A stretch of DNA of 64,000 bases. It comes from Eupeodes corollae (taxonomy: Eukaryota > Arthropoda > Insecta > Diptera > Syrphidae). Under the pieces are notes generated by a model. It was not told the DNA's origin, searched no databases, and saw nothing but the letters and a program-made list of their open reading frames with translations. Positions 1-10,184 of the stretch are shown piece by piece (the first letter of the stretch is position 1; every line of letters starts with the position of its first letter). The stretch is taken from NCBI RefSeq assembly GCF_945859685.1, contig NC_079147.1, forward strand, positions 286,581,992-286,645,991. Direction: 5' to 3'. A program made the position numbers and the translations under genes.

Positions 1-1068
1 AATCCTTATCACCATTGCATCAGATTTGAAATAATAATCTCCCAACAATCATCACACAAAAATAAAATCCTTGAGAGGGGAAAGAGCAATAAGCAGCTTC
101 CCAATCCCAACACAGTACAAAGCTTAATTGAAATCTTTTATTATCTCAAACTCAAAACTTTTCATCTCAATTATTCCCAACGCAAAAGGTTTATCATCAT
201 TTTCCGGGCTGCTGCGAGGGTAACACAAAAATAAAATTAAAAAAAAAGAAAAAAAGAAAACATTAAAATTCTCCACATGGGGCACATATTGGAGCGGCAC
301 ACGTGGCGTATGTGGAACATTTATTTTATTATTTTTCGCAACATGTGTCGCACAGTAGGTCGCTGTCATCATCGCATCGGTCGGTCGGTATGTAGTGTGT
401 GGTGCTCTTTGGCTTTGGCTTTGGGTATTTTATATTTTATATTGTGTTGAACATATAAGATCTTTTCTACTCCATTTAATTTGAAGTACTTCTCTTAGAG
501 CCCTCGCAAAATGATATCCAGTCAGTTTGAAGGTAAGTATGTACGGTACGTGTTGCAGGTAGGTATATTAATATTGTTTTTCTTTTTTCAAAATGCTAAT
601 GCGGTTGTTTTTCAGGTTGATATAGCTTGTAAAGGGAAGTGTGGAGCAGAGTCACTTTTGAAGATTGAAATAAATAGGAAGATATTTGTACTTACCGTGT
701 CGTCGTCGTCGTTATTGTGTTCTGTTTCTTTTTATGGCCTGGAATAATTGGTTTTCTAGAGAAATACAATTCACACAAGGACGACAATAATTTGGAAAGA
801 ATTTAAGGTGTTATTCTTCCAAGAAACAAATGCCACTAAGAACATACTATTTTACATTCATTACATCAGAAGTCCTAAGGCAGAATTAAATTTATTTCTT
901 TAGTCATAAGCCCTGGAAATGATTTTAACTCTGGAATTTCCTCAAGGTATGCCACCAATAAATTATTCAAACGCTTAAGTGTCCTTAAATATTTTTAAAA
1001 TTTAATTCAAAAACAACAGATTACAAAAGCTCAAAGTTGCCATTACCTAAAATTATGTCACAAACATT
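1..1068. other. AT-rich non-coding stretch left of the first gene
   Basis: No coding region with recognisable homology is visible. The short open frames here are low-complexity and Phe/Lys rich. One site stands out: an ATG in a fly-like context (CAAAATG) at 511, followed 22 bases later by a strong donor-like GTAAGTAT (from 533). It is listed separately as a weak candidate exon. Confidence 0.6.
511..532 (+). other. Possible 5' coding exon (very weak)
   Basis: ATG at 511 is preceded by CAAA. Seven codons later comes an AG before GTAAGTAT, a near-ideal splice donor, so this could be the first exon of a gene whose next exon lies elsewhere. I found no convincing partner acceptor and exon. The open frame continues past the donor for 78 codons without family resemblance. 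It is recorded only because translation-start and donor signals sit together. Confidence 0.15.
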
Positions 1069-1792
1069 CTAATGATTACTATTTTTCCGACTTTTGCTGC
1101 TCTTCCTGCGAACTACTTTACCCAAAGTCGTTGTCTGCCAAAACATTTCTTTGATTTCCTTATTCACGACGATGATTTTGAAGGAAGTCTCTGGAACATA
1201 TGCCGGCAGTAATTCCGAATCCATTGTGATGTTATAGAGTTTGTAGTGAAAATTCTTTAAAATAAATTTTAAAATATTAGTTTTGAAGTAATTTTATCAA
1301 ACTTCATCGATTTTTACCGCTGGAATAGGACACCGCTTTGGGATGACATTTGTTGGAATTAATACCATACTTTTATAAGCTCGTAGCACCGGTGTTGAGA
1401 AATTCTTTTCAAAAATTCTACAAAGTTGTAAACCGATTACTTTAAAGAGTAAACTACTTTCACCATTAGCCTTTTCCATGTAGACAAACAAATCCATTCG
1501 AAAATCGGTGACTTCTTTTTTCATTTGAACATCCATATTTGTTGATGGAATTTTTCCGGCTTTATTTAGAAAACATGAGAAATTTGCTACGAAATCATTG
1601 TTGACTTGGCATTTGAAATCACTGAATATTAAATTGTAAAATTGCTTAAAGAAAAAAAAAACGAAATATTTTAGGACAAATCTGAAGACATTTTATTTTT
1701 AATTTGAGTACCGCTTTATTTGGAGTGAATAAGGCGTTCCAAATGATAAAAACTACACAAAAATTAACCAAATGTAATCGATCCGAAGGCAT
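1069..1792 (-). CDS. Secreted DUF1091/CheB-like protein, three exons
   Basis: Role: probable small secreted lipid- or ligand-binding protein of the fly DUF1091/CheB group, related to the ML (MD-2/GM2-activator) fold; its ligand and tissue are unknown. Exons, 5' to 3' on the minus strand: 1792-1712 (27 codons), 1644-1318 (109 codons) and 1254-1069 (61 codons plus TAG), giving about 197 residues. Introns of 67 and 63 bp are phase 0 with GT/AG ends and T-rich acceptors. Exon 1 encodes a hydrophobic signal-peptide-like segment. The mature part has Cys39, Cys51, Cys102 and Cys132, the CP-x-P motif at the end of exon 2, and an N-x-x-x-D...LP...P pattern in exon 3 typical of the family. The tail is basic (R/K/S-rich). 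It is the paralogue of the gene at 7802-8542. The intron 1 donor (GTACTC) is weak, so the exon 1 boundary is the least certain part. Confidence 0.8.
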
Positions 1793-2360
1793 ATTTTAGT
1801 TGACTGCAAAGTATTGAAATTATTGTTCGTTGTAAATTATTTGATTTGAAATTCTATCAATTTTAATGGGAAATGGTTAATTGGGCCATAATTGGGGTTT
1901 CATGTTTTAAATAGATGCTAAGATAGCATTATGTTAAATTTAAGTAATTTAAAGATTAAAATTATCATTTATGAACCTCAGTTCTCAAAAAACTGATGGT
2001 TTGATATTGAATTGGTATAAGTGAACAAAAAGGTATAATATGTTCATCATTTTTATAAGAGGGAATTACTTAGACAATTTCGTTGGCTTTAATCACAATA
2101 ACACTTTCAAATATTTGCATTGCAAACGTTAAATAAAGGCCTAGAACTTTATTTTGTTTGTCAATAAAGTTGCTAAATAACATAATAACATTCTATAACG
2201 TTGTTGGTTATGAAGTAACGTAAGTTATTATAATAACGTATGTTATAAGAAACTAAAAGGCTTTGAAAATTAACAGAGTTATAATAATAATGGTTAAAAA
2301 ATAACATGGTTTATAAAAGGCGAAATATAAGTTGGTTTAGAAATTATAAAAACAAATTAA
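1793..2360. other. AT-rich upstream region, no gene seen
   Basis: Very AT-rich DNA upstream of the minus-strand DUF1091-like gene. It should hold that gene's promoter, but I could not single out a convincing TATA box or initiator. A run of short TAACGTT/AACGTTA-type repeats occurs around 2195-2250. Confidence 0.5.
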
Positions 2361-2636
2361 GTGGCTCAACAATCCGTTGAGAACTAGAGCCGAGAGTGAC
2401 TAACATCTCTCAACTATTCCTGTGCGAGTAATGTTGTCAGGTTTAAAGGGGACTTACAGTTTTAATTCAAACGGGTAATTTGAGAAAGCACTTTCCATGA
2501 TTCAAATTACTCTTGGAGGATTTGTTAATGTTTTGGAAGGGTACCCGTGAAAAAAAACTTTAGCTTACGCAGGCAGGGATCGAATCCTAGACCTCCGGCA
2601 TAGCAGCCCGACGCACTAACCAATACTTCACAGGTA
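2361..2636 (-). mobile_element. tRNA-derived SINE, full length (copy a)
   Basis: Read on the minus strand, the head holds an internal Pol III promoter: box A TGGTTAGTGCG and box B GGATTCGATCC, about 25 bases apart. A body follows that is shared with copies at 11917, 33622 and 41395, ending in a TTGAGCCAC-like version of the common TTGCGCCAC end. About 276 bp. The tRNA-like head cannot fold as a functional tRNA gene over its length, so this is a SINE, not a tRNA. Confidence 0.8.
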
Positions 2637-4404
2637 CACAAATTAACCTGGGTTAAAAATAACTTCGGTTCAAAATGAATTGGGTCATAAAATAATCTGA
2701 GTAAACATATGATCGGTTTAGAAATGACTACGGTGAAAAACAAAAATATACAACCGGTACCGCGGAAGATAAGTTCAATTATGATGGAATTGTAAGTGCT
2801 TTTGATAAACTGAATTGATTCGTTGGATCAAAATAGTTTATTAAATAAAAATAGATCTTTCCACAGTAAGGTGCAGCAGAAAATGAATGAATATATTTTT
2901 CTATCTGAAATCAAACACAAAATTCTAAGCTTTCTTATTACTCCTGATCCTTCCTAGTATACTTATTTTCTTTTTCTTTTCCACCTCTAATCCTTTTCAA
3001 TTATTTGAATTTCCTTCTTTTTATCTTAGGGGATAAAATAGTATCTCCTTCTTGATTTATATTTTCCTTCTTCCAAATTTCTCGATCTTTATTTCTCAAA
3101 AATCAACTTTACGCTTTCAAGGCTATCCTAAGAGTCCTTCTATTCTTCCTCCCTCATCCATACCAATCATTCACACATACACACAACCAATCGCTTTCTA
3201 GATCGTCGGTATGACGGGATTACGGCTTCCTGGAAGCTTGACGATAACTAAGAAAGCAACCTTTGTAGATTCTCTACGAAACTTTACTCTCACACACACT
3301 AGCACGGTTTCGATAAGTTGTTGGATGTGTTTCTAAAATTTGCCGAAACGTAATAGCCATTACTACAACTACAATTTTGTTCCTAAATGTCGAAACTTAA
3401 TCTTACTATTTAAATTAACCGGCACGAAACCCCATTTTGTATAATTCAAATACGTTACGATAACGTATCCGCCCCTCATCCGCCGGAATAAGATACCCTG
3501 GAACCCATGCCGTCTGCATATCAATTTTGGAACCACCCATTCTATTTGATAATTATAATCGCTCGAACACTTGTTTTAATGCTTTTGCAAAATATTGTCC
3601 AAGTACACCACTAGCTGATGGAACTAACCCTTAACCTCACCAATATTTTTCACCAGCAAAGAATGTGAAATGTGGAAGTCATGGAATCGAAGGCTAGTCA
3701 TTGTTGCGGTAAATTTAACTAGCAAGTATATATTGCGTTTTAAAAATGAAGAAGTAAATAACAGTTAACAAGACTATGTAAGTACATACATTTCTTTTAA
3801 TTTTGATGAATCTACCAAAAAAATTGGGTTCAGAGTTAACGCGTTGATTAATCTCAATTTCAAATTGAATTTTAATTCATCGACATCGATGGACTTTGAC
3901 AGTTTTTAGCAAACAATTTTTTCTTTTGAAAAACTGTTTCAAATAAAACGAAGAAGTAAAAAATAGGGACCAAAGAGTAGTGAACCTAAGAATCATTTTC
4001 AATATCGGATGTGATTTTTTTGACAAGAGAGTTTTCGATTAACAAAAGAAAGAGTACCATCGAATATGTGTTGCCAAAATTTTAAATCAACTACAGTTCA
4101 ATAGTCAAAGGAATATGTGTTAAGGCTCCTATTAAAACTTTTGGGCTGAAAATGGTTTCCAATATCACGGTGTTGCACCTATGAACCGAATAAGCAAAGA
4201 AACTGGCTGCTGGGTAGTTAATCCAGTGTCGAATGCATATATTTCTGAATTTCTCTCTATCACCAATTGTTGGGCTCAAAATTGTTCACATATAGTTTCG
4301 AAAATTTTTTCCAAGGAGGATTTCATTATGTAGTTGGATGTGTTAACGGTACGATGATAAATAATGATTCACCAATTATTTTCAATGCATATTTGATTTA
4401 AATA
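2637..4404. other. Non-coding stretch with one short repeat
   Basis: Mostly AT-rich. A GC-richer patch at about 3415-3590 contains a 41-codon minus-strand open frame (3540-3415) that I cannot assign; its composition looks protein-coding (see findings). Short CA-rich runs lie near 3170-3300. The stretch 3600-3730 is a diverged repeat also present near 33265-33400. Nothing else was recognised. Confidence 0.5.
3600..3730. repeat. Diverged interspersed repeat, copy 1
   Basis: Shares a series of words with 33265-33400 in the same order: ACACCA...GCTGATG, CTCACCAATATTTT, CAGCAAAG and GTTGCGGTAAATTT. Coding potential is absent. The type of repeat is unknown. Confidence 0.5.
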
Positions 4405-5228
4405 AAGGTTGATTTTTTAGCTATTCTCTTTTTAACAACACTGGTTTAAGCAACTTAGGCTTTGCTTTGATTCCTCATCAAACATATTTAGTTGGTCTAT
4501 AATTTAACCATGAATCGTCTTACAAACGAACAACGCTCGCAAATTATAAAATTGTATTATCAAAATGCATGCTCTGTTAAGAAAGTTCATCGTTCATTCA
4601 TTGTGTTTAGCAACGAGGCTGATTTTTGGCTCAATCTGTACGTAAATAAGCAGAGCTGTCAATTTTGGAGTGAATATCAGTCTGAAGTATTGCAAGACCT
4701 ACCAATGCATCCAGAAAAAGTAACAGTTTGGTGCGGTCTATGTGCTGGTGGAATCATTGAACCGTACTTCCTCAAAGATGATAAGAATCGTAATGTTACT
4801 GTGAATGGTGAGCGCTACCGTGAGGTGGTATTAAACTTTTTTTTTCAGAAAATGCAAGAGCTTGACTTGCATGACATGTTTTTTTTGCAAGCGCAACAAT
4901 TGATGAGGCGAGTTCGGTTAACATTTTATTTCCCGTTCGGGAGCGATCAATTGGCTACCTGGATCGTGCGATTTAACGTCTTTAGACTATTTTTTGTGAA
5001 GCCATGTTAAATCTCATGTCTATACAGACAAGCCCGCTTCAATTGATGCATTGGACAACAACATTGAATTATTTATTCGTGAGATACCTGCCGAAATGTT
5101 AGGAAGAGTGTGACAGTGTGCGCAGGTGTGCGCAGGTTAACATTTGCATGAATTAATCTTCAAACAATAAATTATATTTAACGTACTATTGAATTGTATG
5201 CGTTTTTAGCTTTTAAAATATCACTCTA
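4405..5228 (+). mobile_element. Internally deleted Tc1/mariner-type element
   Basis: The ends resemble the terminal inverted repeats of the fuller copy at 45912-47219: AAGGTTGATTTTTT on the left and, inverted, a GAGTGATATTTTA-like right end, each next to TA. The coding strand starts at ATG 4510 with the helix-turn-helix start (MNRLTNEQRSQII) and jumps after about 30 residues straight to the first catalytic block (FSNEADFWLN). Roughly 130 codons are therefore missing relative to the other copy. The remaining frame runs open to 5007. Further defects: the first catalytic Asp is Asn (FSNEA instead of FSDEA), the QQDGATCH block is lost, and the C-terminal part is out of frame. It is a dead element. 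Its length of about 0.82 kb, against 1.31 kb for the fuller copy, fits an internal-deletion derivative. Confidence 0.8.
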
Positions 5229-5724
5229 TACAAAAAATCAAAGCTATACTTTGCAACTTTTCAAAATACGACACAATTTTACGTTTCAAATAAAGCTTTA
5301 CAAATTGAAGAAATGAAAAGCCTTTTCACTTTGAAAATTGGAAAACAATTCATTTTATAGCCATCAAAATTTAAAGAAGTTCCAATGTTGTATGCAATTA
5401 CCTTAAAGTACCAGAGAGAAATGGAAAGAACCACATGGAAAGAGTCAAGAAAGCCACATCATTTCAGAAAAAGCGGGATATGGTGAAAGCTGCTTCAAAA
5501 TCAAGCTGGGGTAAATCCTAGTCGATGGACTGTTACTCGGGTAATACTTCTGTATCTATACAGAAATCGTACTATATACGACACCAACAAATAAAATAAA
5601 AACCAAAGTAGAATTTTGCAACAAATAACATGAAAAAACAAATTAATTTGGACGAGCCTGATCGATATATGTAGCTGCTATTATCATGATTTAAGAAATC
5701 TATCTTAAAAAACGTCACAGCAAA
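5229..5724. other. Non-coding, possible transposon remnant
   Basis: AT-rich. Around 5400-5560 the plus strand has fragments rich in Lys/Ser codons that might be the N-terminal part of the Tc3-like relic that follows, but the similarity is too weak to claim. Nothing else was recognised. Confidence 0.4.
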
Positions 5725-5935
5725 GGAGGACCATGCATCCCATATTTTCCTAACTTGAACATCATGAAAAACGTGTGGGATGGATTTCGAGAAAAGTTTA
5801 CGAAGGAGGACAACAATACCAAAAAACTGAAGCGATTAATGAAGCCTTGAAACGGTCCTTGGCCCGAATTCCGCTCAAATATCTACACCACAGGTTACAT
5901 GAAGTAATTCAGAAATCAGAGGTCACACATTGTCA
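5725..5935 (+). pseudogene. Tc3/Tc1-like transposase C-terminal relic
   Basis: Translation in two adjoining frames gives LNIMKNVWDG followed by SRKVYEGGQQ and then an alternating acidic/hydrophobic segment ending in LHEVIQKS. This is the pattern of the Tc3/Tc1 transposase C-terminus: the third catalytic block (SPDLN-x-x-EN-x-W), the (A)RKVY-x-x-G motif, and the closing helix before VI. The catalytic Asp of SPDLN is replaced (FPNLN), and a frameshift separates the VWDG block from RKVY. Only the last quarter of a transposase remains, so it is a dead fragment. I did not find its inverted repeats. The family is a different one from the element at 4405-5228. Confidence 0.65.
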
Positions 5936-6687
5936 AAATTATTTAAATATATTCAATAAAATCAGTGTTTACCGAAAAAACCATAACATTTTTTGTTATT
6001 TTTTCTTCAGGTAAATTAAGATCAAGCAATACTCATGCGACACAAAAAAAAAGGTACTTTCTGTGACCTTCTTTGAAAAAACATCAATCCAAAAATATAA
6101 ACTTAATACATGCATATGTACGTGATTTATTCAACATTTGGGGTTTTCCAAAAAACCTATTGGTTTAAAAAATTTCGTTAAACAGAAAACGAAAAAAAAT
6201 TGTCTCTATTCTTTTGACTCGAAGTGTATTAGCCTACTTAAGTATAATTTTCAAATAAACAGAGATCTGCTAATTTTATAACAGGCTATAAACAAAATGA
6301 GACTTGTGCAGAAAACTTGATACATTTATATAATTTGTTTTTAATAACTTCACATTAAAAATTTGCCTCCAGGAATTCGCGCACGCTAGTTTTTTGAAAA
6401 CCATACCGAAAAAATAAAAGTAGTATGAAATTTTCCGTTTATGTCGTGGCATTTTTGTAGAAGATGATTTTGCCCTAACTAAGAACTCGTTATTTAAGCA
6501 ACATCAATTATGCAAGGGATCACAGAACTAATTTACATATTAATTTCCTATTTGCGTATGATTACTTATTTTTTTGATAATATTGATAATTGCGTTAAAA
6601 AGTTACAACTAAATGATTAATCTGTGTTTTTGGTTTGACTTTTGGAAAAAGGAAGCTGGTGCTCCTGCAACTTTTTTTTAAGCCTCT
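5936..6687. other. AT-rich stretch, nothing recognised
   Basis: High A+T, homopolymer runs, no coding signal or repeat match that I can see. Confidence 0.5.
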
Positions 6688-7125
6688 TAACAAGTATTCA
6701 AAGAAGAGCTTTTAAAATGATTGGTGACATTAACATCATCGACTCGTATACGTCAATTGAAAATCACTCTTTTTCACCGATATTTTAATGGACTATGCTC
6801 TAGTGAAAGAGCCAGTTGCATTCCTCCTATCAAACAATTTAACCGTAATACCCGCGCTTTTGGGAATGCCCATCAGTTAACCCTTGAGCCCAACTTTGGC
6901 CGTACTATGAAGTACAGAGATTCATTTCTTAGCCGTACTAAGGGAATGAGTAATACCTCGCCACGATCTATCTTTTCCTGTCATTGCAATGTTCAGGAAT
7001 TCAAAATTAATGTTCACCGACACCTCCTATCCAACTCTTCTCTCCTAGTGCTCAGACTGTGTCTTTGGCATATTAAAGTTATACAAAACCCTTTTAGTGT
7101 TCGCTTATAACTAAAAAAATAGAAT
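6688..7125 (+). mobile_element. Jockey-type LINE 3' end (family B)
   Basis: Encodes the C-terminal tail of a jockey-clade reverse transcriptase. In order: an RRAFK-x-IGD segment (about 6700-6735), then after a frameshift LFHRYFNGLCSSE, a segment with IPP and FNRNTRA, KYRDSF, RT and FPSHCNVQEF-like blocks, and a last helix around VHR(H/Y)LL, stopping at 7108-7110. The family's usual order of these blocks is kept, with a few substitutions (for example FSCHCN). A short 3' untranslated tail with an A-run ends near 7125. The same tail is coded on the minus strand at 10200-10480 and in decayed form near 9600 and 63000, so this is one fragment of a family dispersed through the window. The 5' part is absent, as in most dead-on-arrival LINE copies. 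Confidence 0.75.
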
Positions 7126-7801
7126 TTCTGGCTTTAAATCCACAGAAAAGAATTAAAAATTTAATTATAGACCGACTTTTTCCCATTATAAAAAACACTT
7201 GTATCTCAAGAAAAAAATATTGTTGTGGTGAGGTCAATGTGCATTTTCTTGGAATAAAATAAATCTACACCAAGCACTGAAATCAATAAAGTTTTTAAAA
7301 GTTGAAAAGGCTTAAAAAACAATTGACATTTCAACCAAATGAAAGACCGCTAATGAGTTCTTCCAAAAACTATATTGGTTTTCTCAAATTTTATATCGAT
7401 AAAATCAGAAACAATTCTCGTTTTAAATTGCAGCAATAAAAATTACTGCTGTCGGCTATAAACAGTCAATTCTTTTTTTTTCCATTTAACTTATTGCTCT
7501 TTCCATAAAAGTACCCTTACATCAAGTTCAGGTCTAAAATATCAATAAATAAACTAATGTTTTTCACATCGGCTTATTTTTTGGACGATTAAGCGATTAA
7601 TGAAATTTTAAAGAGCGCTATAAATATGACATCAATTTAAAACTCTTTTAAAACTAATTATTAAATTCACTGCTTGCTTTAAGATTGTCACTATACAATG
7701 TCATGCTCAATTAAACATGACTTTACTATGAATGTTTACCTTTACAATGTTTACCATATCAATTAATCACTTCAATACTTTGGAGCTGTTCGTGGCACAC
7801 A
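7126..7801. other. AT-rich upstream region of the second secreted gene
   Basis: No coding region. This should contain the promoter of the gene starting at 7802. AT content is too high for a reliable TATA or initiator call. Confidence 0.5.
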
Positions 7802-8542
7802 ATGATTCCAAACGCGAAATCATTCTTTATTTATTTGTTTTTGTGTCTAATATTTCTGAATATAGTAATTTCAAAGGTACGTAAATAAAATAATTTTAAT
7901 TTGAAAATATACAAAAAAATAAATTCAAAACAGCGAAATTACAATCTTCTAATAAGTGACACCAAATGCACATCAAATCCAGAATTTGTTGCAACGTACT
8001 CCTGTACGTTGGAGAAATCTTCTAACTTTCCAAAATCAAATATCGAATTTCAAATGAAAAAAGGAATCAAGGAATATCGAGTGGACTTTTTAGTTTCTAT
8101 TCATAAATCAAACAAACAGAAGAGCACTATTTTCAAGGCTGCTAACATTGATGGGTGTACCTTATTACAACAGGAATTTAACGAACCAATTGTTAAGATG
8201 TTTCAGAAAGTTTTGCTAGATCCTAACAATACAATTCCCCGAACTTGTCCTGTTCCTTCGGTAAGTTATGAATTTAACTTGAAAAACATTGTACAAACAG
8301 TAATTTTGAAATATGTATCAAATTAATATTTTTACAAAAATCGAATTAACTATTTTAAGGATTACCACTATCAGATGCAGAATATTGTTTTGGATCAGGA
8401 ATTCCTCCCAGCGATTTTACCAGAAGTTGGATTTGTAATTGAAATTATAAGTAAAGAAAAGAAAACAATATTCTTCAGTGTTGAAATAACTGGTAAGATA
8501 AATTATTTTAACAAGAAATCTAATAAAGGTCGTAAGCACTGA
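7802..8542 (+). CDS. Secreted DUF1091/CheB-like protein, three exons
   Basis: Role: probable secreted small ligand- or lipid-binding protein of the fly DUF1091/CheB group (ML-like fold); function unknown. Exons: 7802-7876 (25 codons), 7934-8260 (109 codons) and 8360-8542 (60 codons plus TGA), giving 194 residues. Introns of 57 and 99 bp are phase 0. Donors are GTACGT and GTAAGT; acceptors end ACAG and TTAAG. The start ATG at 7802 opens a signal peptide with a core rich in Phe, Leu and Ile. The mature part has Cys37, Cys49, Cys100 and Cys130, a D-G-C block before a P-I-V helix, TCPVP at the exon 2 end, and a Y...N...LD...LP...P pattern in exon 3. Cysteine spacing (12, 51, 30) and the 109-codon exon are identical to the gene at 1069-1792, which argues strongly for the model. 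A GTAAGAT after codon ACT near 8490 could be an alternative donor changing the C-terminus. No inactivating changes are seen. Confidence 0.85.
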
Positions 8543-9589
8543 GCAAAAACCTTAAAAATTGATTTTTGATTTCTCTTGATGCAATCTTACGAGTTTTGAA
8601 AACAAAATCAAAGTGTTTTTGATAGGAAATACATTATCAAATAAAAAAAAGATACGGCATGGACTGGACAAGTAGATTAGTTGAATGTAGCAGTTAAATT
8701 ATTTTATTAAAATAAAACTAGTAACTTACTGGTAAATCACTCAAGGTTTATTATCTTTTAATTTTTATAAAACTGTGAGTGTACATTGAAAGTTGCCTTA
8801 AATGAAATTTCCTTTAGATTTTTTCACATCTTAGAAAATTAGAAATCTAAAGTATCCCAAGATATTAACATAAAATAATGAGCACTGATTTTTGGGTGTT
8901 TCTTTAATGGTATTGGGTTAAAATTTTGTAAGCATTTAGAATATTGTATGTCAAAACAATGAAAGAAAAATTCTGTTTTTAAAAAAGATTGGTAAACATT
9001 TCTAACTAAATGATGAGCCGTTAAAAATAAGTAGTTAAATGTGAATACCGTCTTAATGGGGAAACCCATTGTGTCTAAAGAGGATTTCTCACAAATACAA
9101 CTTTTAACAGTTAAAACACCTTTAAAACGATTTTCTGAATTATTAACGACAAAACCATTAATACAAACTACGAATTTATTTTGGTTTGGTAAAGTCGACG
9201 ACCAATAAGCTTTAGCAAATATGTAGTAAAAGTTGAATCGTCCCTAAATTAAACTTAACTAACAAATTACCCGGTTCCTCGGAGCTGTATTTCGCCATCA
9301 ATTGAATTTTTTTCAAAATTCACAGAAATAACGTCAGAAGAAATTTAGTAATAATTTTAGCTTGGAAAAAATGTTACGTGAAAATTGTAGATTAACATTA
9401 TGCACTATGGGCGTGCAAACAGTGAGCTGAGCTATGTATGGGAGGACATGATGCATTCTCAGTGGACTTAGTTTTCGTAGACTTAGTTACCGGACTTTTT
9501 CTTATAATTAGCATACACTCAAGGGGTTACTAATACACTTATCATGTTTAAAGTTTAAACAAAAGTTTAGGAACAATTCCAAACGATTA
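8543..9589. other. Intergenic, nothing recognised
   Basis: AT-rich DNA downstream of the secreted-protein gene. I see no conserved coding block, hairpin or repeat match. Confidence 0.5.
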
Positions 9590-10145
9590 AAGGGGAGATA
9601 CCGGTGCACATTGGTCTTAAAGTTTTGAATATCAAAATGAGTGGAAAAAGATAGTTGGGAGTTACCATATCCCGATGTGGGCTTAAGAAAATAATATCTA
9701 TATTTTTAATGGTACGTCCAAGGCACTTCTGAAAATGCGAGAATTACGGCTGAATTGTTTAAAGGGAGGGGGTCATAGAACTGGGTTGAGCGTTGTTTGT
9801 AAAAATATCGATAAAACAATGACGAATAAAGGTTTTGTAAATTACAGCCATGTCGCAAGGTGTAAGTAATTTTTGGCAATATCGAATTGGTGATTAGTGA
9901 TACAATACTGAACGTTGATTAGTTTGTTCAATAATAGTTCCGGTTATCAAGCATCAGGGGTAGGTTACGCTTTAACGACAAGAGAGCATTAAGCTTTTAA
10001 AGAATTCAATTCTACACAGTTAATAATTCGGCGAAACAGTTTAATAGATTAAAAGTGGCAGACCGGAGATCTTTTATGAATATAAGGAATAGTTTCGGAG
10101 ACAAAACGGAGCCCTGCGGAACATGCACGCACTAAAAGTGTTATG
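9590..10145 (-). mobile_element. Heavily decayed jockey-type LINE relic (family B)
   Basis: On the minus strand the segment at about 10060-10130 still reads as the VPQGSVLSP...LF-IF block of a reverse transcriptase with frameshifts. The lower-coordinate part (9590-9790) carries the degenerate C-terminal tail, aligning base by base with 10200-10480. Large deletions lie between the blocks. It sits directly beside a better preserved copy in the same orientation (10185-11470), so either two insertions landed together or one locus was duplicated. No open frame survives. Confidence 0.6.
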
Positions 10146-10184
10146 TATACCCTTATAATGATTAATCACAGTGCGAGCAATTAG

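Noticed and set aside
124..372. 82-codon minus-strand frame
   Set aside because: Low-complexity Phe/Leu-rich translation of A/T-rich DNA; no motif.
511..747. 78-codon plus-strand frame as a protein-coding gene
   Set aside because: Phe and Ser runs from T-rich DNA after the donor-like GTAAGT; no family resemblance.
2195..2250. Clustered TAACGTT/AACGTTA words as a regulatory array or CRISPR-like repeat
   Set aside because: Spacing is irregular and the words are short; consistent with AT-rich drift.
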